A stretch of 64,000 nt of DNA from Tabrizicola sp. (GCF_030373185.1 NZ_JAUCZH010000001.1:744001-808000), one strand, 5' to 3'. Shown: positions 22,621-31,440, numbered from the stretch's first letter. The notes: a model not told the origin generated them from the letters alone. Numbers and translations are program-made.

Positions 22621-23831
22621 GCCGGGCGCAGACCGAAACGCATCAACGCAAGGGCTGCGGCCAGCAGCACGGAGACACCAGCCAGCAGCGGAAAAACGGT
22701 GCCATTGAAGGCAAGGCCCACCGGAATTGCCAGCAAGACCGATCCGACAGTTGCCAGACATGAGATGACCGACGCGGCAAGGCCGGCGATATGCCCCACC
22801 GGCTCCATCGCGAGGGCGTTGAGGTTGCCCATGGTCAGCCCCATCATGCTGAAAAGCCCGATCGACCATAAAAGATGCGCCGGAAAGGCAAGGAATTCAG
22901 GCATCTGACCAGTGGCGATGACCAGAAGGCACAGCAAGGTCAGCCCAAGCTGTGCGGCGAAAGTGACGGTGATCACCCGCCGCATGCCAAGCGTCATCAC
23001 GATCCGGCTGTTCAACAGGCTGCCGGACATGGACCCGACAGCGATGAAGGCAAACCAGAGCGGGAAGGTTTCCGCCCGGTCAAAGCGGGCCTCGAAGATG
23101 CCGTGCATCGACGAAAGGGTGGCGAACAAGGCACCCAGCGTCAGCGCCTGCACCAGCGTGGAAATCACGATCACACGGTGTCGGCCAAGTTCCTTTGTCG
23201 CCAACCAGAGCGAGGCCACATGCAGGGGCCGGCGCGCTGTGGCGGGCAAGGTTTCCGGCTGGCGCAGGCCCAGCCACAGCATCGTGATCGCGGAAAAGGC
23301 GATATAGGCCAGAAAGATAGCGTGCCAGTCGGCAAGGGCGATGATGCCCTGACCCATCAAAGGGGCAATGGCCGGGATGATCGTGAAGATCATCATCACA
23401 AAGCTGAGGATCCGGGCCATCTCGCGCCCGCTGAACATATCGCGCACCATGGCGATGGATACGGTGCGCGGCGCGGCAGAGCCTATCCCCTGCACCACGC
23501 GCGCAGCCAGCAAGAGTTCAAGCGAAGGGGCAAAATAGCAGGCCAGCGCCGCCATGGCATAAACCGCCGATCCCAGCATGATCACGCGCTTGCGGCCGAA
23601 GGTGTCGGACAGCGGCCCGGCAAACAGCGTGCCGATCCCCATGCCAAGCACGAAGCTGGTGACCACCAGTTGCGCCGCATTCGGTGCCTCGGGCGACAGG
23701 GCGGCGGCGATGTCGGGCAGGGCTGGCAGCATCGCGTCAATAGAGATTGCGATGGTGGCAAAGAGCATCGCCACGATGGCAACAAACTCGGTCTGTGAGA
23801 CTGTCTTCTGCGCGACGGGGTTTGCGGTCAA
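22617..23831 (-). CDS. Bcr/CflA-type MFS drug-resistance transporter
   Basis: Twelve-helix major facilitator protein of the Bcr/CflA subfamily (drug:H+ antiporters), 404 residues from a TTG at 23831. The MFS signature between helices 2 and 3 is visible as GPLSDTFGRKRVI, and the helix 5 segment carries SVIS/GxxxP-type residues. The TTG start overlaps the stop of the upstream FrnE-like gene (TTGA), so the transporter, thioredoxin-fold protein and acyl-CoA synthetase form a tightly coupled set. The exported compound is unknown. Confidence 0.85.
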   Translation of the reverse strand: MTANPVAQKTVSQTEFVAIVAMLFATIAISIDAMLPALPDIAAALSPEAPNAAQLVVTSFVLGMGIGTLFAGPLSDTFGRKRVIMLGSAVYAMAALACYFAPSLELLLAARVVQGIGSAAPRTVSIAMVRDMFSGREMARILSFVMMIFTIIPAIAPLMGQGIIALADWHAIFLAYIAFSAITMLWLGLRQPETLPATARRPLHVASLWLATKELGRHRVIVISTLVQALTLGALFATLSSMHGIFEARFDRAETFPLWFAFIAVGSMSGSLLNSRIVMTLGMRRVITVTFAAQLGLTLLCLLVIATGQMPEFLAFPAHLLWSIGLFSMMGLTMGNLNALAMEPVGHIAGLAASVISCLATVGSVLLAIPVGLAFNGTVFPLLAGVSVLLAAALALMRFGLRPA

Positions 23832-24475
23832 TTGACCAGGCCTTCGGCGGGCGGCGTCAATTCGGCGATGACCTTTGTCCACAAATCAGGTGGCTGCGCG
23901 CCAGAAACAACATATTGTTGCGCAACCAGAAACGTCGGCACCGCCGTAACACCTTTCGCGCGGGCGTCGGCGTCGCGGGCGGCGATATCATCGGCGTCGG
24001 CGTCTGAATGCAGCAGCCGCAGCGTCGCGGCACGGTCCATGCCCGCTTCTCCTGCGATATCGGCAAGGGTATCCAGATCACCGATGTCGCGCCCCTCGGC
24101 CCAGTAGGCGCGCATCAGGCGGTCTACCACATCGGGCTGGCAGGCCTCGATCCCCGCCCAATGGATCAGGCGGTGGGCGTTCAGGGTATTGGGCATCCGC
24201 TGGGGGATGTCCGGGTCCATGTCCACCCCGGCCGCACGGGCCACTTCGCGCAACCGGTCATGGATCGCGTCCACCTTGGCGGGGCCGCCGAACTTGGCCT
24301 CCAGATAGGCGCGTTTCGGCATGCCTTCGGGCGGCAGATCGGGGTTCAGCTGAAACGGGTGCCATTGAATGGCGAAGGGGTGGACCGGGTGATCCATGAT
24401 CGCGCGCTCAAGATTGGCCTTGCCGATGAAGCACCACGGGCAGACAGGGTCGGAAAAGATATCAAGGCGGATCAT
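23828..24475 (-). CDS. DsbA-family thioredoxin-fold oxidoreductase (FrnE-like)
   Basis: A 215-residue cytoplasmic DsbA-fold protein with the active-site pair CPWC at residues 12-15 (SDPVCPWCFIGK) and the cis-proline loop VTAVPTFLV near residue 178. No signal peptide is present, which fits the FrnE / HCCA isomerase branch rather than periplasmic DsbA. It could act as a thiol-disulfide oxidoreductase or glutathione-dependent isomerase. Its start overlaps the stop of the acyl-CoA synthetase gene by four bases, and its stop overlaps the transporter start. Confidence 0.88.
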   Translation of the reverse strand: MIRLDIFSDPVCPWCFIGKANLERAIMDHPVHPFAIQWHPFQLNPDLPPEGMPKRAYLEAKFGGPAKVDAIHDRLREVARAAGVDMDPDIPQRMPNTLNAHRLIHWAGIEACQPDVVDRLMRAYWAEGRDIGDLDTLADIAGEAGMDRAATLRLLHSDADADDIAARDADARAKGVTAVPTFLVAQQYVVSGAQPPDLWTKVIAELTPPAEGLVN

Positions 24476-25980
24476 GGGTCTGGTCTCTGATATAGGGCGG
24501 CAACCGCGCGGCGGATCAGCTTGCCATTGGCGGTGCGGGGCAAGGTTTCAACCTGCTGGTAATGCCTTGGCTGCTTGTAGCGGGCAAGGGCAAGTTCGGC
24601 GCGCTGGCGCAGAGGTGCGGCGTCGATCCCGCACCCGGCTTCGTAGAAAAGCGCGATGATCCGGGTGCCGGGGGCGACCTCGACCTCGGTCGCCGCGCAG
24701 GCGGTCAGGCCGGGCAGGTCGTGAAACGCGGCCTCGATCTCCAGCGGAGAGGTGCGGAACCCGCCCGCGTTCATCAAGTCATCGCGGCGGCCCAGATGGG
24801 TGATCGCCCCGGTGGCAGACATCCGCACCATATCGCCGGTGCGAAACCACGGGCCTTCGGGGGCAGGTCGACCAAGATAGCCGCGCATGAAGCCCGGGTC
24901 GGCGGTGGAAACCGCAAGCTCGCCCGGCGTGTCGCGCGGCACCAGGTCGCCCGCATCGTCAAGGCAGGCGACAAGGCGGCCGGGCTGGACAAGTCCCGCC
25001 GTTCCAGCCGGCGCGGGACGACCCGGCGCGCCCGAGATATAGGTCGACAGTTCCGACATCCCCAGCGCCTCATGCACATCGGTGCCGGTCTGGCGTTGCC
25101 AGTCCACGCGCAGGGTGGTGGGCAGGGACTCACCCGCCGAAAGCGCGTGGCGAAGCTGGGGCAGGGTGGGCAGCCCTGCGCGCAGCATCTGGCGAAAGAC
25201 GCCCGGAACGGCGGCAAAGATGGTGGCTTCGGCCCGGGCCAAAAGTGCTGGAAGGGCGGCGGTCGGCGTGTCCGGTGCCGGGATCAGCGCGGTTGCCCCC
25301 ACCGTCCACGGGTCCAAGAGCCCGGCGCCAAGCGTATAGGTCCAGTTCAGCGCCCCGGCATGCAACAGCCGGTCGTCAGGCCCCAAAGCCTCCCACGCCA
25401 CATGCATCGCGGCGCGCGCAAGGATGGCGCGGTGGGCATGCGACACCGCCTCGGGCTGGCCAGAGGAGCCAGAGGTAAAAACGACATAGGCCTCGCGCCC
25501 CGGATCACCCAAGTGGAAATCTGCCGGGGGCAGCTTGCCCCAGGCTACAGGATCAGGGGCAAGGCGTGGGGCAGGGTGGTCGGGCAGGGCCACGCCGGGA
25601 TCGGCCACGATCAGCCTTGGGTCAACCCGCAGCGCCAGCCGCGTCACCTCGGCCACCGTGAGCGCGGCCGAAGTGGCCACCGGCACCAGCCCTGCCGCAA
25701 TGGCCCCAAGAAAGACCACCGGAAAGCCCAATCCGTTTTGCAGCCGCATCAACACCCGGTCCCCCGGGCGCAACCCAAGCGCCAAAAGGGCTGTGGCCGC
25801 CCCCAGCACCTGCGCGGTAACCTCGCGGTAGGAAAACAGCGCGTCCCGGTCAGGATGCAGCATCACCAGCGCCGTCTTTTCCGGGCTGGACCGCCCACGC
25901 GCCAGCACATGACCGGCCAGATTGAACACGGGCGGCAGGGCCGGAAACGGGCGGGTGTCGATCAGGGATTGCATCCACAT
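24472..25980 (-). CDS. AMP-forming acyl-CoA synthetase
   Basis: Adenylate-forming enzyme that would activate a carboxylic acid to its CoA thioester. The 502-residue protein has the phosphate loop VVFTSGSSGQPEAVSH (about residue 165), A5 motif GMSELST, the A7 aspartate in FRTGDM, the hinge GRRDDLMNAGGF and the catalytic lysine near the end (TANGKLIRR). The usual PKG in the phosphate loop is PEA here, which is unusual. The order resembles benzoate- and related acid-CoA ligases, but the substrate is unknown. It is divergent from the XRE-cupin regulator, which may control it. Confidence 0.87.
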   Translation of the reverse strand: MWMQSLIDTRPFPALPPVFNLAGHVLARGRSSPEKTALVMLHPDRDALFSYREVTAQVLGAATALLALGLRPGDRVLMRLQNGLGFPVVFLGAIAAGLVPVATSAALTVAEVTRLALRVDPRLIVADPGVALPDHPAPRLAPDPVAWGKLPPADFHLGDPGREAYVVFTSGSSGQPEAVSHAHRAILARAAMHVAWEALGPDDRLLHAGALNWTYTLGAGLLDPWTVGATALIPAPDTPTAALPALLARAEATIFAAVPGVFRQMLRAGLPTLPQLRHALSAGESLPTTLRVDWQRQTGTDVHEALGMSELSTYISGAPGRPAPAGTAGLVQPGRLVACLDDAGDLVPRDTPGELAVSTADPGFMRGYLGRPAPEGPWFRTGDMVRMSATGAITHLGRRDDLMNAGGFRTSPLEIEAAFHDLPGLTACAATEVEVAPGTRIIALFYEAGCGIDAAPLRQRAELALARYKQPRHYQQVETLPRTANGKLIRRAVAALYQRPDP

Positions 25981-26038
25981 TGCCTAAGAAGCCCGCATCG
26001 CAGTTGCAAGGCCGGGTGTGCTGGACTATCGCAAAGCC

Positions 26039-26662
26039 ATGCAGCCGACAGACCCCAAGACCATGATCCGTGTGGCCCGCGAGGCGGGCGGTGAGACGCA
26101 TGTGGAGCCTTTGAACCTTGGCGACCGCGTGCGCGAGTTGCGCCGCAGCCGAGGATGGACGCTGGAAGAAGCTGCAAAACGCGCAGGGCTTGCCCGGTCC
26201 ACCCTGTCAAAGATCGAGAACGGACAGATGAGCCCGACCTATGACGCGCTGAAAAAGCTGGCCGGGGGCTTGTCAATCTCGGTGCCGCAACTGTTCACAC
26301 CACCATCGAAGGCGCAGATCAACGGGCGGATGGCTGTCACCAAGGCCGGAGAAGGGCAGGCGCAAGCCACCGTAACCTATGAACATGAGCTTCTGGCGGC
26401 GGGCCTTTTGAAAAAGCAGATGCTGCCCTACCGTGCCACGATCCGCGCCCGCAGTTTTGACGAATTCGCCGGCTGGGTGCGCCACAACGGCGAAGAATTC
26501 CTGTACGTCCTGACCGGTGTCGTCCGGCTTTATACCGAATTCTACGAACCGGTTGATCTGCGGCGGGGCGACAGTGCCTATTACGACGCCGCCATGGGCC
26601 ACAACGTGATCAGCCTGTCCGACGATGACGCGACGATCCTGTGGGTCACGTCACTGGTCTGA
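26039..26662 (+). CDS. XRE-family regulator with cupin sensor domain
   Basis: A 207-residue transcription factor with an N-terminal XRE helix-turn-helix (about residues 27-80, including AAKRAGLARSTLSKIENGQMSPT) and a C-terminal cupin (about 120-205, with WVRHNGEEFLYVLTGVV and RRGDSAYYDAAMGHN). This PuuR/ClgR-like layout typically senses a small amine or amino acid metabolite. It is divergent from the acyl-CoA synthetase operon, its likely target. A GTG at 26018 is an alternative start with AAGG upstream. Confidence 0.88.
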   Translation: MQPTDPKTMIRVAREAGGETHVEPLNLGDRVRELRRSRGWTLEEAAKRAGLARSTLSKIENGQMSPTYDALKKLAGGLSISVPQLFTPPSKAQINGRMAVTKAGEGQAQATVTYEHELLAAGLLKKQMLPYRATIRARSFDEFAGWVRHNGEEFLYVLTGVVRLYTEFYEPVDLRRGDSAYYDAAMGHNVISLSDDDATILWVTSLV

Positions 26663-26684
26663 CGGGCGCCCCCCCCCCTCTGGC

Positions 26685-26801
26685 TCAGAACATGCTCTTT
26701 ACCGTTTCAGCCCCGGCGGTGATGTCTTGCCCGACACCGCCAACCGTGTTGCAGGCCGACAAGGTCAGAAGTGCCAGTCCGATCAGTGCGAGTTTGCACA
26801 T
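26685..26801 (-). CDS. Entericidin-like small lipoprotein
   Basis: A 38-residue protein found by reading the minus strand. It starts MCKLALIGLALLTLSAC, a short lipoprotein signal with lipobox LSAC, followed by a small glycine-rich tail (NTVGGVGQDITAGAETVKS) typical of the entericidin A/B family. The cysteine would be lipid-modified and anchored in a membrane. AAGG lies before the ATG. It follows the peptide-binding protein gene by 29 bases on the same strand. Many alphaproteobacteria have such peptides; their role is unclear. Confidence 0.72.
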   Translation of the reverse strand: MCKLALIGLALLTLSACNTVGGVGQDITAGAETVKSMF

Positions 26802-26830
26802 GCTCTTGCCTTTTCTTTTGTTCCCGGGGG

Positions 26831-28651
26831 TCATTCTTCATACCACCACAGCGCGGGAAGATAGGAATTTCCCCAGTCGCCGTAAAGCTGCACCGTCTCG
26901 GGGTGGCGCAATTCCTTGCGATGCACGATCAGGTTGCGGTCGGCAAACCAGAACGGCACGACATAGCGCCCGGCGGTCAGAAGCCGGTCAAGCGCCTGCG
27001 CGGCGGCGGTAAAGTCGTCCTGCCCCCCGGCTGAAAGCATGGCCCCGATCATCGCGTCAATCGCCGACGATTTCACACCCATCCAGTTGCGCGACCCTTC
27101 GGCTTCGGCCACGTCGGACCCCCAGTAAAGGAACTGTTCGTTGCCCGGCGAAAGCGACATGGTGCGGATCATGTAGGTCATGTCGAAATCGAAAGTATCG
27201 GTGCGGGTCTTCATCTGCGCGCTGTCCAGCATGGTGACCTTGGCGTCGATCCCGATGGCCTTCAGCGCTTCGACATAGATGGCCGAAATGGTCGCCGCCT
27301 CGTCCTGACCGATGGTCAGCAGGATTTCAAAGCTGAAGGGCGCGCCCTCGGCATTGCGCAGGATACCGTCAGCGGCCACGGTCCAGCCGGCGTCTTCCAA
27401 GAGGGCCATCGCGCGACGCAAGGCCGCGCGGTTGGCCGGAGTGCCGTCATTTTCCGGAAGCGCGTAGCCTTCGATCGTGCCAGGCAGAAGATCGGCGGCA
27501 AAGGGTTCCAGCAGGGCCAGAACCTTGCCCTCGGCCGGGGTGCCGGGGGTCATGGCAAACGGGCTGTTCGAGAAATACGAGGCAATGCGCGGGGCGGCAC
27601 CACCCGTCACCGTCTGGTTGATGAAATCGAAGTTGAACATCTGGATCATCGCTTCGCGCACCCGCCAGTCGGCAAATTGCGCGCGGCGGGTGTTCATCAC
27701 CAGCCCGATGATGCCTGACGGGCGGTCATGCGGCACCTCAAGCTTGACCATCTCGCCCGAGGTGATGGCCGGAAAGTCGTAGCGGCTGGCCCATTTGGCC
27801 AGATTATCCTCGCGGTAGGCGGTGATCGCACCGTTCTTGACCGATTCGAACACCGCGACCGGGTTGCCGAAATATTCGTATCGGATGGTATCAAAGTTCC
27901 ACTGACCCTGATTGACCGGCAGGTCTTTGCCCCACCAATCGGGGTTGCGCCGATAGCTGATGTTCACGCCCGGATCGACCTTGTCGACAAGGTAAGGCCC
28001 GGACCCGGTCAGCCGGTCCAGCGAGGTCACATCGAACGCCTTGCCGTCGAAATCCGCCTTCTTCAGGATCGGGCGCAGGCCAAGGATCAACGGCAGTTCG
28101 CGGTCTTCGACGTTGAAGGTAAAGCGCAGGCTGCGTGGCCCCGTCGCCTCGGCGGTGGCGATCTTCTTCCAGGCCCCGTGATAGCGCGGGTGGCCCAGTG
28201 TACCCAAAGTCTCATACGACCACAGCACGTCTTCCACCGTAACCGGGCTGCCGTCAGAGAATCGGGCTGCCTCACGCAGGGTGAATTCGACGAAGGTCCG
28301 CCCGTCATCGGTGGTGATCGATTCGGCCAGAAGACCGTAAAGCGTGAATGGCTCGTTGAAACTGCGTGCCATCAGCGTCTCGAAGGTCAGGGGGGCAATG
28401 CCTTCCGCCGCCGAGCCGTTGGTGATGAAAGGGTTCAGCGTGTCATAGCTGCCATTGACCGCGAAAGTGATGCTGCCCCCCTTCGGCGCATCGGGGTTTG
28501 CCTGCGGCAGGGACACAAAATCCGGGGGCAAAGCCGGTTGGCCATACATAGCTATGCCATGCTGGGGCTCTGCGCCCGCGACGCCTGCCGCAAGGACAAG
28601 CGCTGCAGGTGCCACAAGGCGGCATAGACTTTGGCGAATTGCGCTGAACAT
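26831..28651 (-). CDS. Peptide-type ABC transporter substrate-binding protein (YejA-like)
   Basis: Family 5 extracellular solute-binding protein, 606 residues, with a signal peptide of about 27 residues (ending AAGVAGA). The segment HGIAMYGQPALPPDF followed by FPQANPDAPKGG-like residues is characteristic of YejA-type oligopeptide binding proteins. No permease or ATPase genes are adjacent, so it is an orphan binding protein here or works with a transporter elsewhere. The start at 28651 was preferred over 28708 because the signal peptide then begins MFSAIRQSL and AGGAAGA lies upstream. Confidence 0.9.
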   Translation of the reverse strand: MFSAIRQSLCRLVAPAALVLAAGVAGAEPQHGIAMYGQPALPPDFVSLPQANPDAPKGGSITFAVNGSYDTLNPFITNGSAAEGIAPLTFETLMARSFNEPFTLYGLLAESITTDDGRTFVEFTLREAARFSDGSPVTVEDVLWSYETLGTLGHPRYHGAWKKIATAEATGPRSLRFTFNVEDRELPLILGLRPILKKADFDGKAFDVTSLDRLTGSGPYLVDKVDPGVNISYRRNPDWWGKDLPVNQGQWNFDTIRYEYFGNPVAVFESVKNGAITAYREDNLAKWASRYDFPAITSGEMVKLEVPHDRPSGIIGLVMNTRRAQFADWRVREAMIQMFNFDFINQTVTGGAAPRIASYFSNSPFAMTPGTPAEGKVLALLEPFAADLLPGTIEGYALPENDGTPANRAALRRAMALLEDAGWTVAADGILRNAEGAPFSFEILLTIGQDEAATISAIYVEALKAIGIDAKVTMLDSAQMKTRTDTFDFDMTYMIRTMSLSPGNEQFLYWGSDVAEAEGSRNWMGVKSSAIDAMIGAMLSAGGQDDFTAAAQALDRLLTAGRYVVPFWFADRNLIVHRKELRHPETVQLYGDWGNSYLPALWWYEE

Positions 28652-28730
28652 CGTGGCGATCTTCCTGACTGCTGGCGGTGTGATTGACGGCCAGTCTAGG
28701 GCCGTCATCGTGCCATTTCAAACTTTTAGC

Positions 28731-28759
28731 TTGGCCATCGGCGGAGAGACGATTATACA
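28731..28759 (+). promoter_or_regulatory. Sigma-70-type promoter of candidate small RNA
   Basis: TTGGCC (28731-28736), 17-base spacer, TATACA (28754-28759): a good housekeeping promoter facing right, away from the YejA-like gene. Expected transcription start is near 28766, just before a hairpin and a strong terminator, with no reading frame between. Confidence 0.6.
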
Positions 28760-28765
28760 AGTCCT

Positions 28766-28841
28766 ACTGCTCGATAGGTTTCTTGCCTGTATGAAACCTG
28801 CCTCAAAGACTTAACGCCGGCTTCGTGCCGGCGTTTTTTTT
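28766..28841 (+). ncRNA. Candidate small RNA, about 75 nt
   Basis: Downstream of a well-spaced promoter, about 75 bases contain two stem-loops and no ribosome binding site. Hairpin 1: AGGTTTC (28776-28782) with GAAACCT (28793-28799), ten-base loop. Hairpin 2 is an intrinsic terminator (28813-28841). The unpaired linker CCTGCCTCAAAGAC between them and the loop TTGCCTGTAT are pyrimidine-rich and could pair with ribosome binding sites. It lies between the YejA-like gene and bdhA, 74 bases before the bdhA start. I do not recognise a named family. Confidence 0.55.
28813..28841 (+). terminator. Intrinsic terminator of candidate small RNA
   Basis: AACGCCGGC (28813-28821), loop TTCGT, GCCGGCGTT (28827-28835), running into eight T residues: one of the strongest Rho-independent terminators in the window. 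It ends rightward transcription before bdhA, so bdhA needs its own promoter downstream. Confidence 0.9.
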
Positions 28842-28914
28842 ATGCGCTGTGCAAAGCTTCCCCTTGGCCGCCGCACATGGCATTGTTTCGCAGATGCAGC
28901 ATAAGGGGAAAGCC

Positions 28915-29688
28915 ATGACACTGGCAGGCAAGCGGGCGATCATCACAGGGTCGAATTCGGGCATTGGGCTGGGCGTGGCCGAAGCACTGGCCGCCGCCGG
29001 GGCAGAGGTGGTGCTGAACAGCTTCACCGACCGGGCCGAAGATCATGACCTTGCCCGCGACCTTGGCGCGCGCCATGGCGTGACCGCACGCTACATCGCC
29101 GCCGACATGTCGAAGGGCAGCGATTGCCGGGCGCTGATCGAACAGGCGGGCGGCTGCGACATTCTGGTGAACAACGCAGGCATCCAGTTCGTGGCCCCGG
29201 TGGATGAATTCCCGGTCGACAAATGGGATGCGATCATCGCGATCAACCTGACATCGGCCTTTCACACCACGGCAGCCGCCTTGCCGGGGATGCGGGCCAA
29301 GGGCTGGGGGCGGGTGGTCAACGTGGCCTCCGCGCATGGGCTTACCGCAAGCCCCTACAAAAGCGCCTATGTCGCGGCCAAACATGGGGTTGTCGGGCTG
29401 ACCAAGACCGTGGCCCTTGAATGTGCGGGGCAGGGTATCACCGCCAACGCGATCTGTCCGGGCTATGTGCTGACCCCCTTGGTCGAGGCGCAGATCCCCG
29501 ACCAGATGAAGGCCCACAAGATGGACCGGGAAACGGTGATCCGCGAGGTGATGCTGCTGCGCCAGCCCTCGCGTCAGTTTGCAACCGTCGAACAGGTTGG
29601 TGGGACGGCGGTTTACCTTTGTTCGGCGGCGGCCGATCAGGTGACCGGAACCACGATTTCCATTGATGGCGGATGGACGGCCCTGTGA
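28915..29688 (+). CDS. bdhA: 3-hydroxybutyrate dehydrogenase
   Basis: Short-chain dehydrogenase that interconverts (R)-3-hydroxybutyrate and acetoacetate with NAD+, part of polyhydroxybutyrate turnover. The 257-residue protein has the nucleotide motif TGSNSGIG, NNAG, and the catalytic set with Ser before SAHGLTASPYKSAYVAAKHG (Tyr and Lys of YxxxK), the signature of bdhA within the family. Start at 28915 with AAGGGGAAAG upstream. Its end overlaps the patatin gene by 16 bases; the bdhA-patatin pairing is also known in Legionella (bdhA-patD). Confidence 0.93.
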   Translation: MTLAGKRAIITGSNSGIGLGVAEALAAAGAEVVLNSFTDRAEDHDLARDLGARHGVTARYIAADMSKGSDCRALIEQAGGCDILVNNAGIQFVAPVDEFPVDKWDAIIAINLTSAFHTTAAALPGMRAKGWGRVVNVASAHGLTASPYKSAYVAAKHGVVGLTKTVALECAGQGITANAICPGYVLTPLVEAQIPDQMKAHKMDRETVIREVMLLRQPSRQFATVEQVGGTAVYLCSAAADQVTGTTISIDGGWTAL

Positions 29689-30731
29689 CGCCCGCGCCGC
29701 AGCCCCCGGCAAAGCGGCGGGTCAATCTGGCACTTCAGGGCGGCGGCGCGCATGGCGCCTTCACCTGGGGTGTGCTTGACCGTCTGCTTGAGGAAGATGA
29801 TCTGGAAATCACCGCGATTTCCGGCACCTCTGCGGGTGCGCTGAACGGGGCGGCGCTGAAGGCCGGGCTGATTGCCGGCGGGCGCGGGGCTGCGCGCAAA
29901 CGGCTTGACCGGCTTTGGCATCGGGTTGGCGAGATCGGCGATTTTCGCATGATCCCATGGCTGCAACCCTTTCTGCCCGCCATGCGATTCTGGCAAGGCG
30001 CGTCCGAGGCCTTGCTGCCCGTTTCGCCCCAAGGTCTGGCTGCGCAGTTCTATTCGCCCTATGCGTGGGGGGACAGCTGGCAAAACCCGTTGGAGCCTGT
30101 GGTCCGTGATCTGGACTTTGCCCGGGTCTGCGCCGGGGAAGGCCCGCGCCTTTTTGTCAGTGCCACCAATGTCCGCACCGGCAAGATCAAGGTGTTTTCC
30201 GGCACCGCCATCACGCCCGAGGCGCTGATGGCCTCGGCCTGTCTGCCCACGGTGTTTCAGGCGGTCACGATTGATGGCGAAAGCTATTGGGACGGCGGCT
30301 ATGCCGGAAACCCGGCCCTGTTCCCGCTTTACGAACCGGACTTGCCGGAAGATGTGCTGATCGTGTCGATCAACCCGATGCGGCGCGACCAAGTGCCGGA
30401 GACCCCGCTGGATATCCAGAACCGGATCAACGAGATCAGCTTCAACGCAAGCCTGCTCAGCGAACTTCGCGCCGTGAACTTCGTGCGCCGTCTGATTGCC
30501 GAAGGTCGGATGGAAAAGGGCAAGATGAAGGAGGTGCGACTTCACATGATCGCCGATGACGGGTTGATGAACAACCTGTCGGCCAACAGCAAGACCGCCC
30601 CCAACCCACAGCTTCTGGACCGATTGAAGACGGCAGGCCGCGCGGCGGCGGACCGCTTTCTTGCCACCGACGCCTGCCACATCGGGGCCGAGCCGGGGGT
30701 GAACCTGCCGGGTCTGTTGGGTCAGGGATAG
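29673..30731 (+). CDS. Patatin-like phospholipase
   Basis: A 352-residue patatin-domain lipase with the oxyanion loop LALQGGGAHGAFTWG (about residue 19), the nucleophile elbow ISGTSAGALNG (Ser about 50) and the catalytic Asp in YWDGGYAGN (about 208). No signal peptide is visible, so it is cytoplasmic or injected. It overlaps bdhA by 16 bases; GTG at 29685 is a possible alternative start. The coupling suggests a function in lipid or PHB granule metabolism, an inference from synteny only. Confidence 0.9.
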   Translation: MDGPVTPAPQPPAKRRVNLALQGGGAHGAFTWGVLDRLLEEDDLEITAISGTSAGALNGAALKAGLIAGGRGAARKRLDRLWHRVGEIGDFRMIPWLQPFLPAMRFWQGASEALLPVSPQGLAAQFYSPYAWGDSWQNPLEPVVRDLDFARVCAGEGPRLFVSATNVRTGKIKVFSGTAITPEALMASACLPTVFQAVTIDGESYWDGGYAGNPALFPLYEPDLPEDVLIVSINPMRRDQVPETPLDIQNRINEISFNASLLSELRAVNFVRRLIAEGRMEKGKMKEVRLHMIADDGLMNNLSANSKTAPNPQLLDRLKTAGRAAADRFLATDACHIGAEPGVNLPGLLGQG

Positions 30732-30759
30732 ATAAAGGCCGGGTCAGGCCAGATCGGTG

Positions 30760-31440
30760 TCAGGCTGGCTCTTTCGGCAAGGGATAGACCAGCCCGCCCG
30801 ACACGATCAGCTTGGCGGCATCGTCAATCTTCATGTCAAGGATCACCAGATCCTTGGTCGGCACGAACAGCAACATCCCCGATGTGAACGGCGTCAGCCC
30901 CACGAACACGGCGGAAAAATCCGGGCCAAGCGCGGCAAGCCGCTGCGCCAGTTCACCCTTTGGTCGGGTCGACAGGAAGCCAAGGGCAAAAGACCCTTCG
31001 CGCGGAAACTCCAACAGGCAGACCTGATCGAAACTTTGTTCCTTCTTGTTGAAGAAGGTTTCCGCCACCTGCTTGATCGCGCCATAGAGTGACCGGATGA
31101 TCGGCATCCGGTCCACCTTGTCTTCGCTCCAGCGGATGATGGACCGTCCGAACAGACCCTTGGCCATCCAGCCGATGAAGACGGTAAAGACCAGAAAGAC
31201 CAGCACGCCCAGCCCCCGCACCGGAAAGTTCGCGTCCGGGCCGATGTAATGGGCGACCAGCGCGTCGGGCTGGTAGGCGGCAGGGATCAGCGGCAGGATC
31301 CAGGCATCGATCCAGCCGATCAGGGTCCAGACGAAATAGGCCGTCAGGCCGATCGGCAACACCACCACCAGACCGGTCAGAAAACTGCCGCGCAAGCTGG
31401 CAAGGATGCTGCGGCGGCGGGAAGTCTGCGGGTCTGACAT
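30760..31440 (-). CDS. DUF502 family membrane protein
   Basis: A 226-residue protein with two N-terminal hydrophobic helices (about residues 20-45 and 75-97) and a cytoplasmic domain with the conserved DUF502 pattern (RMPIIRSLYGAIKQVAE, GFLSTRP, FVPTKDLVILDM). Function unknown; relatives in many bacteria and plants (COV proteins). ATG at 31440 preferred to the TTG just before it. It is convergent with the patatin gene. Confidence 0.88.
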   Translation of the reverse strand: MSDPQTSRRRSILASLRGSFLTGLVVVLPIGLTAYFVWTLIGWIDAWILPLIPAAYQPDALVAHYIGPDANFPVRGLGVLVFLVFTVFIGWMAKGLFGRSIIRWSEDKVDRMPIIRSLYGAIKQVAETFFNKKEQSFDQVCLLEFPREGSFALGFLSTRPKGELAQRLAALGPDFSAVFVGLTPFTSGMLLFVPTKDLVILDMKIDDAAKLIVSGGLVYPLPKEPA

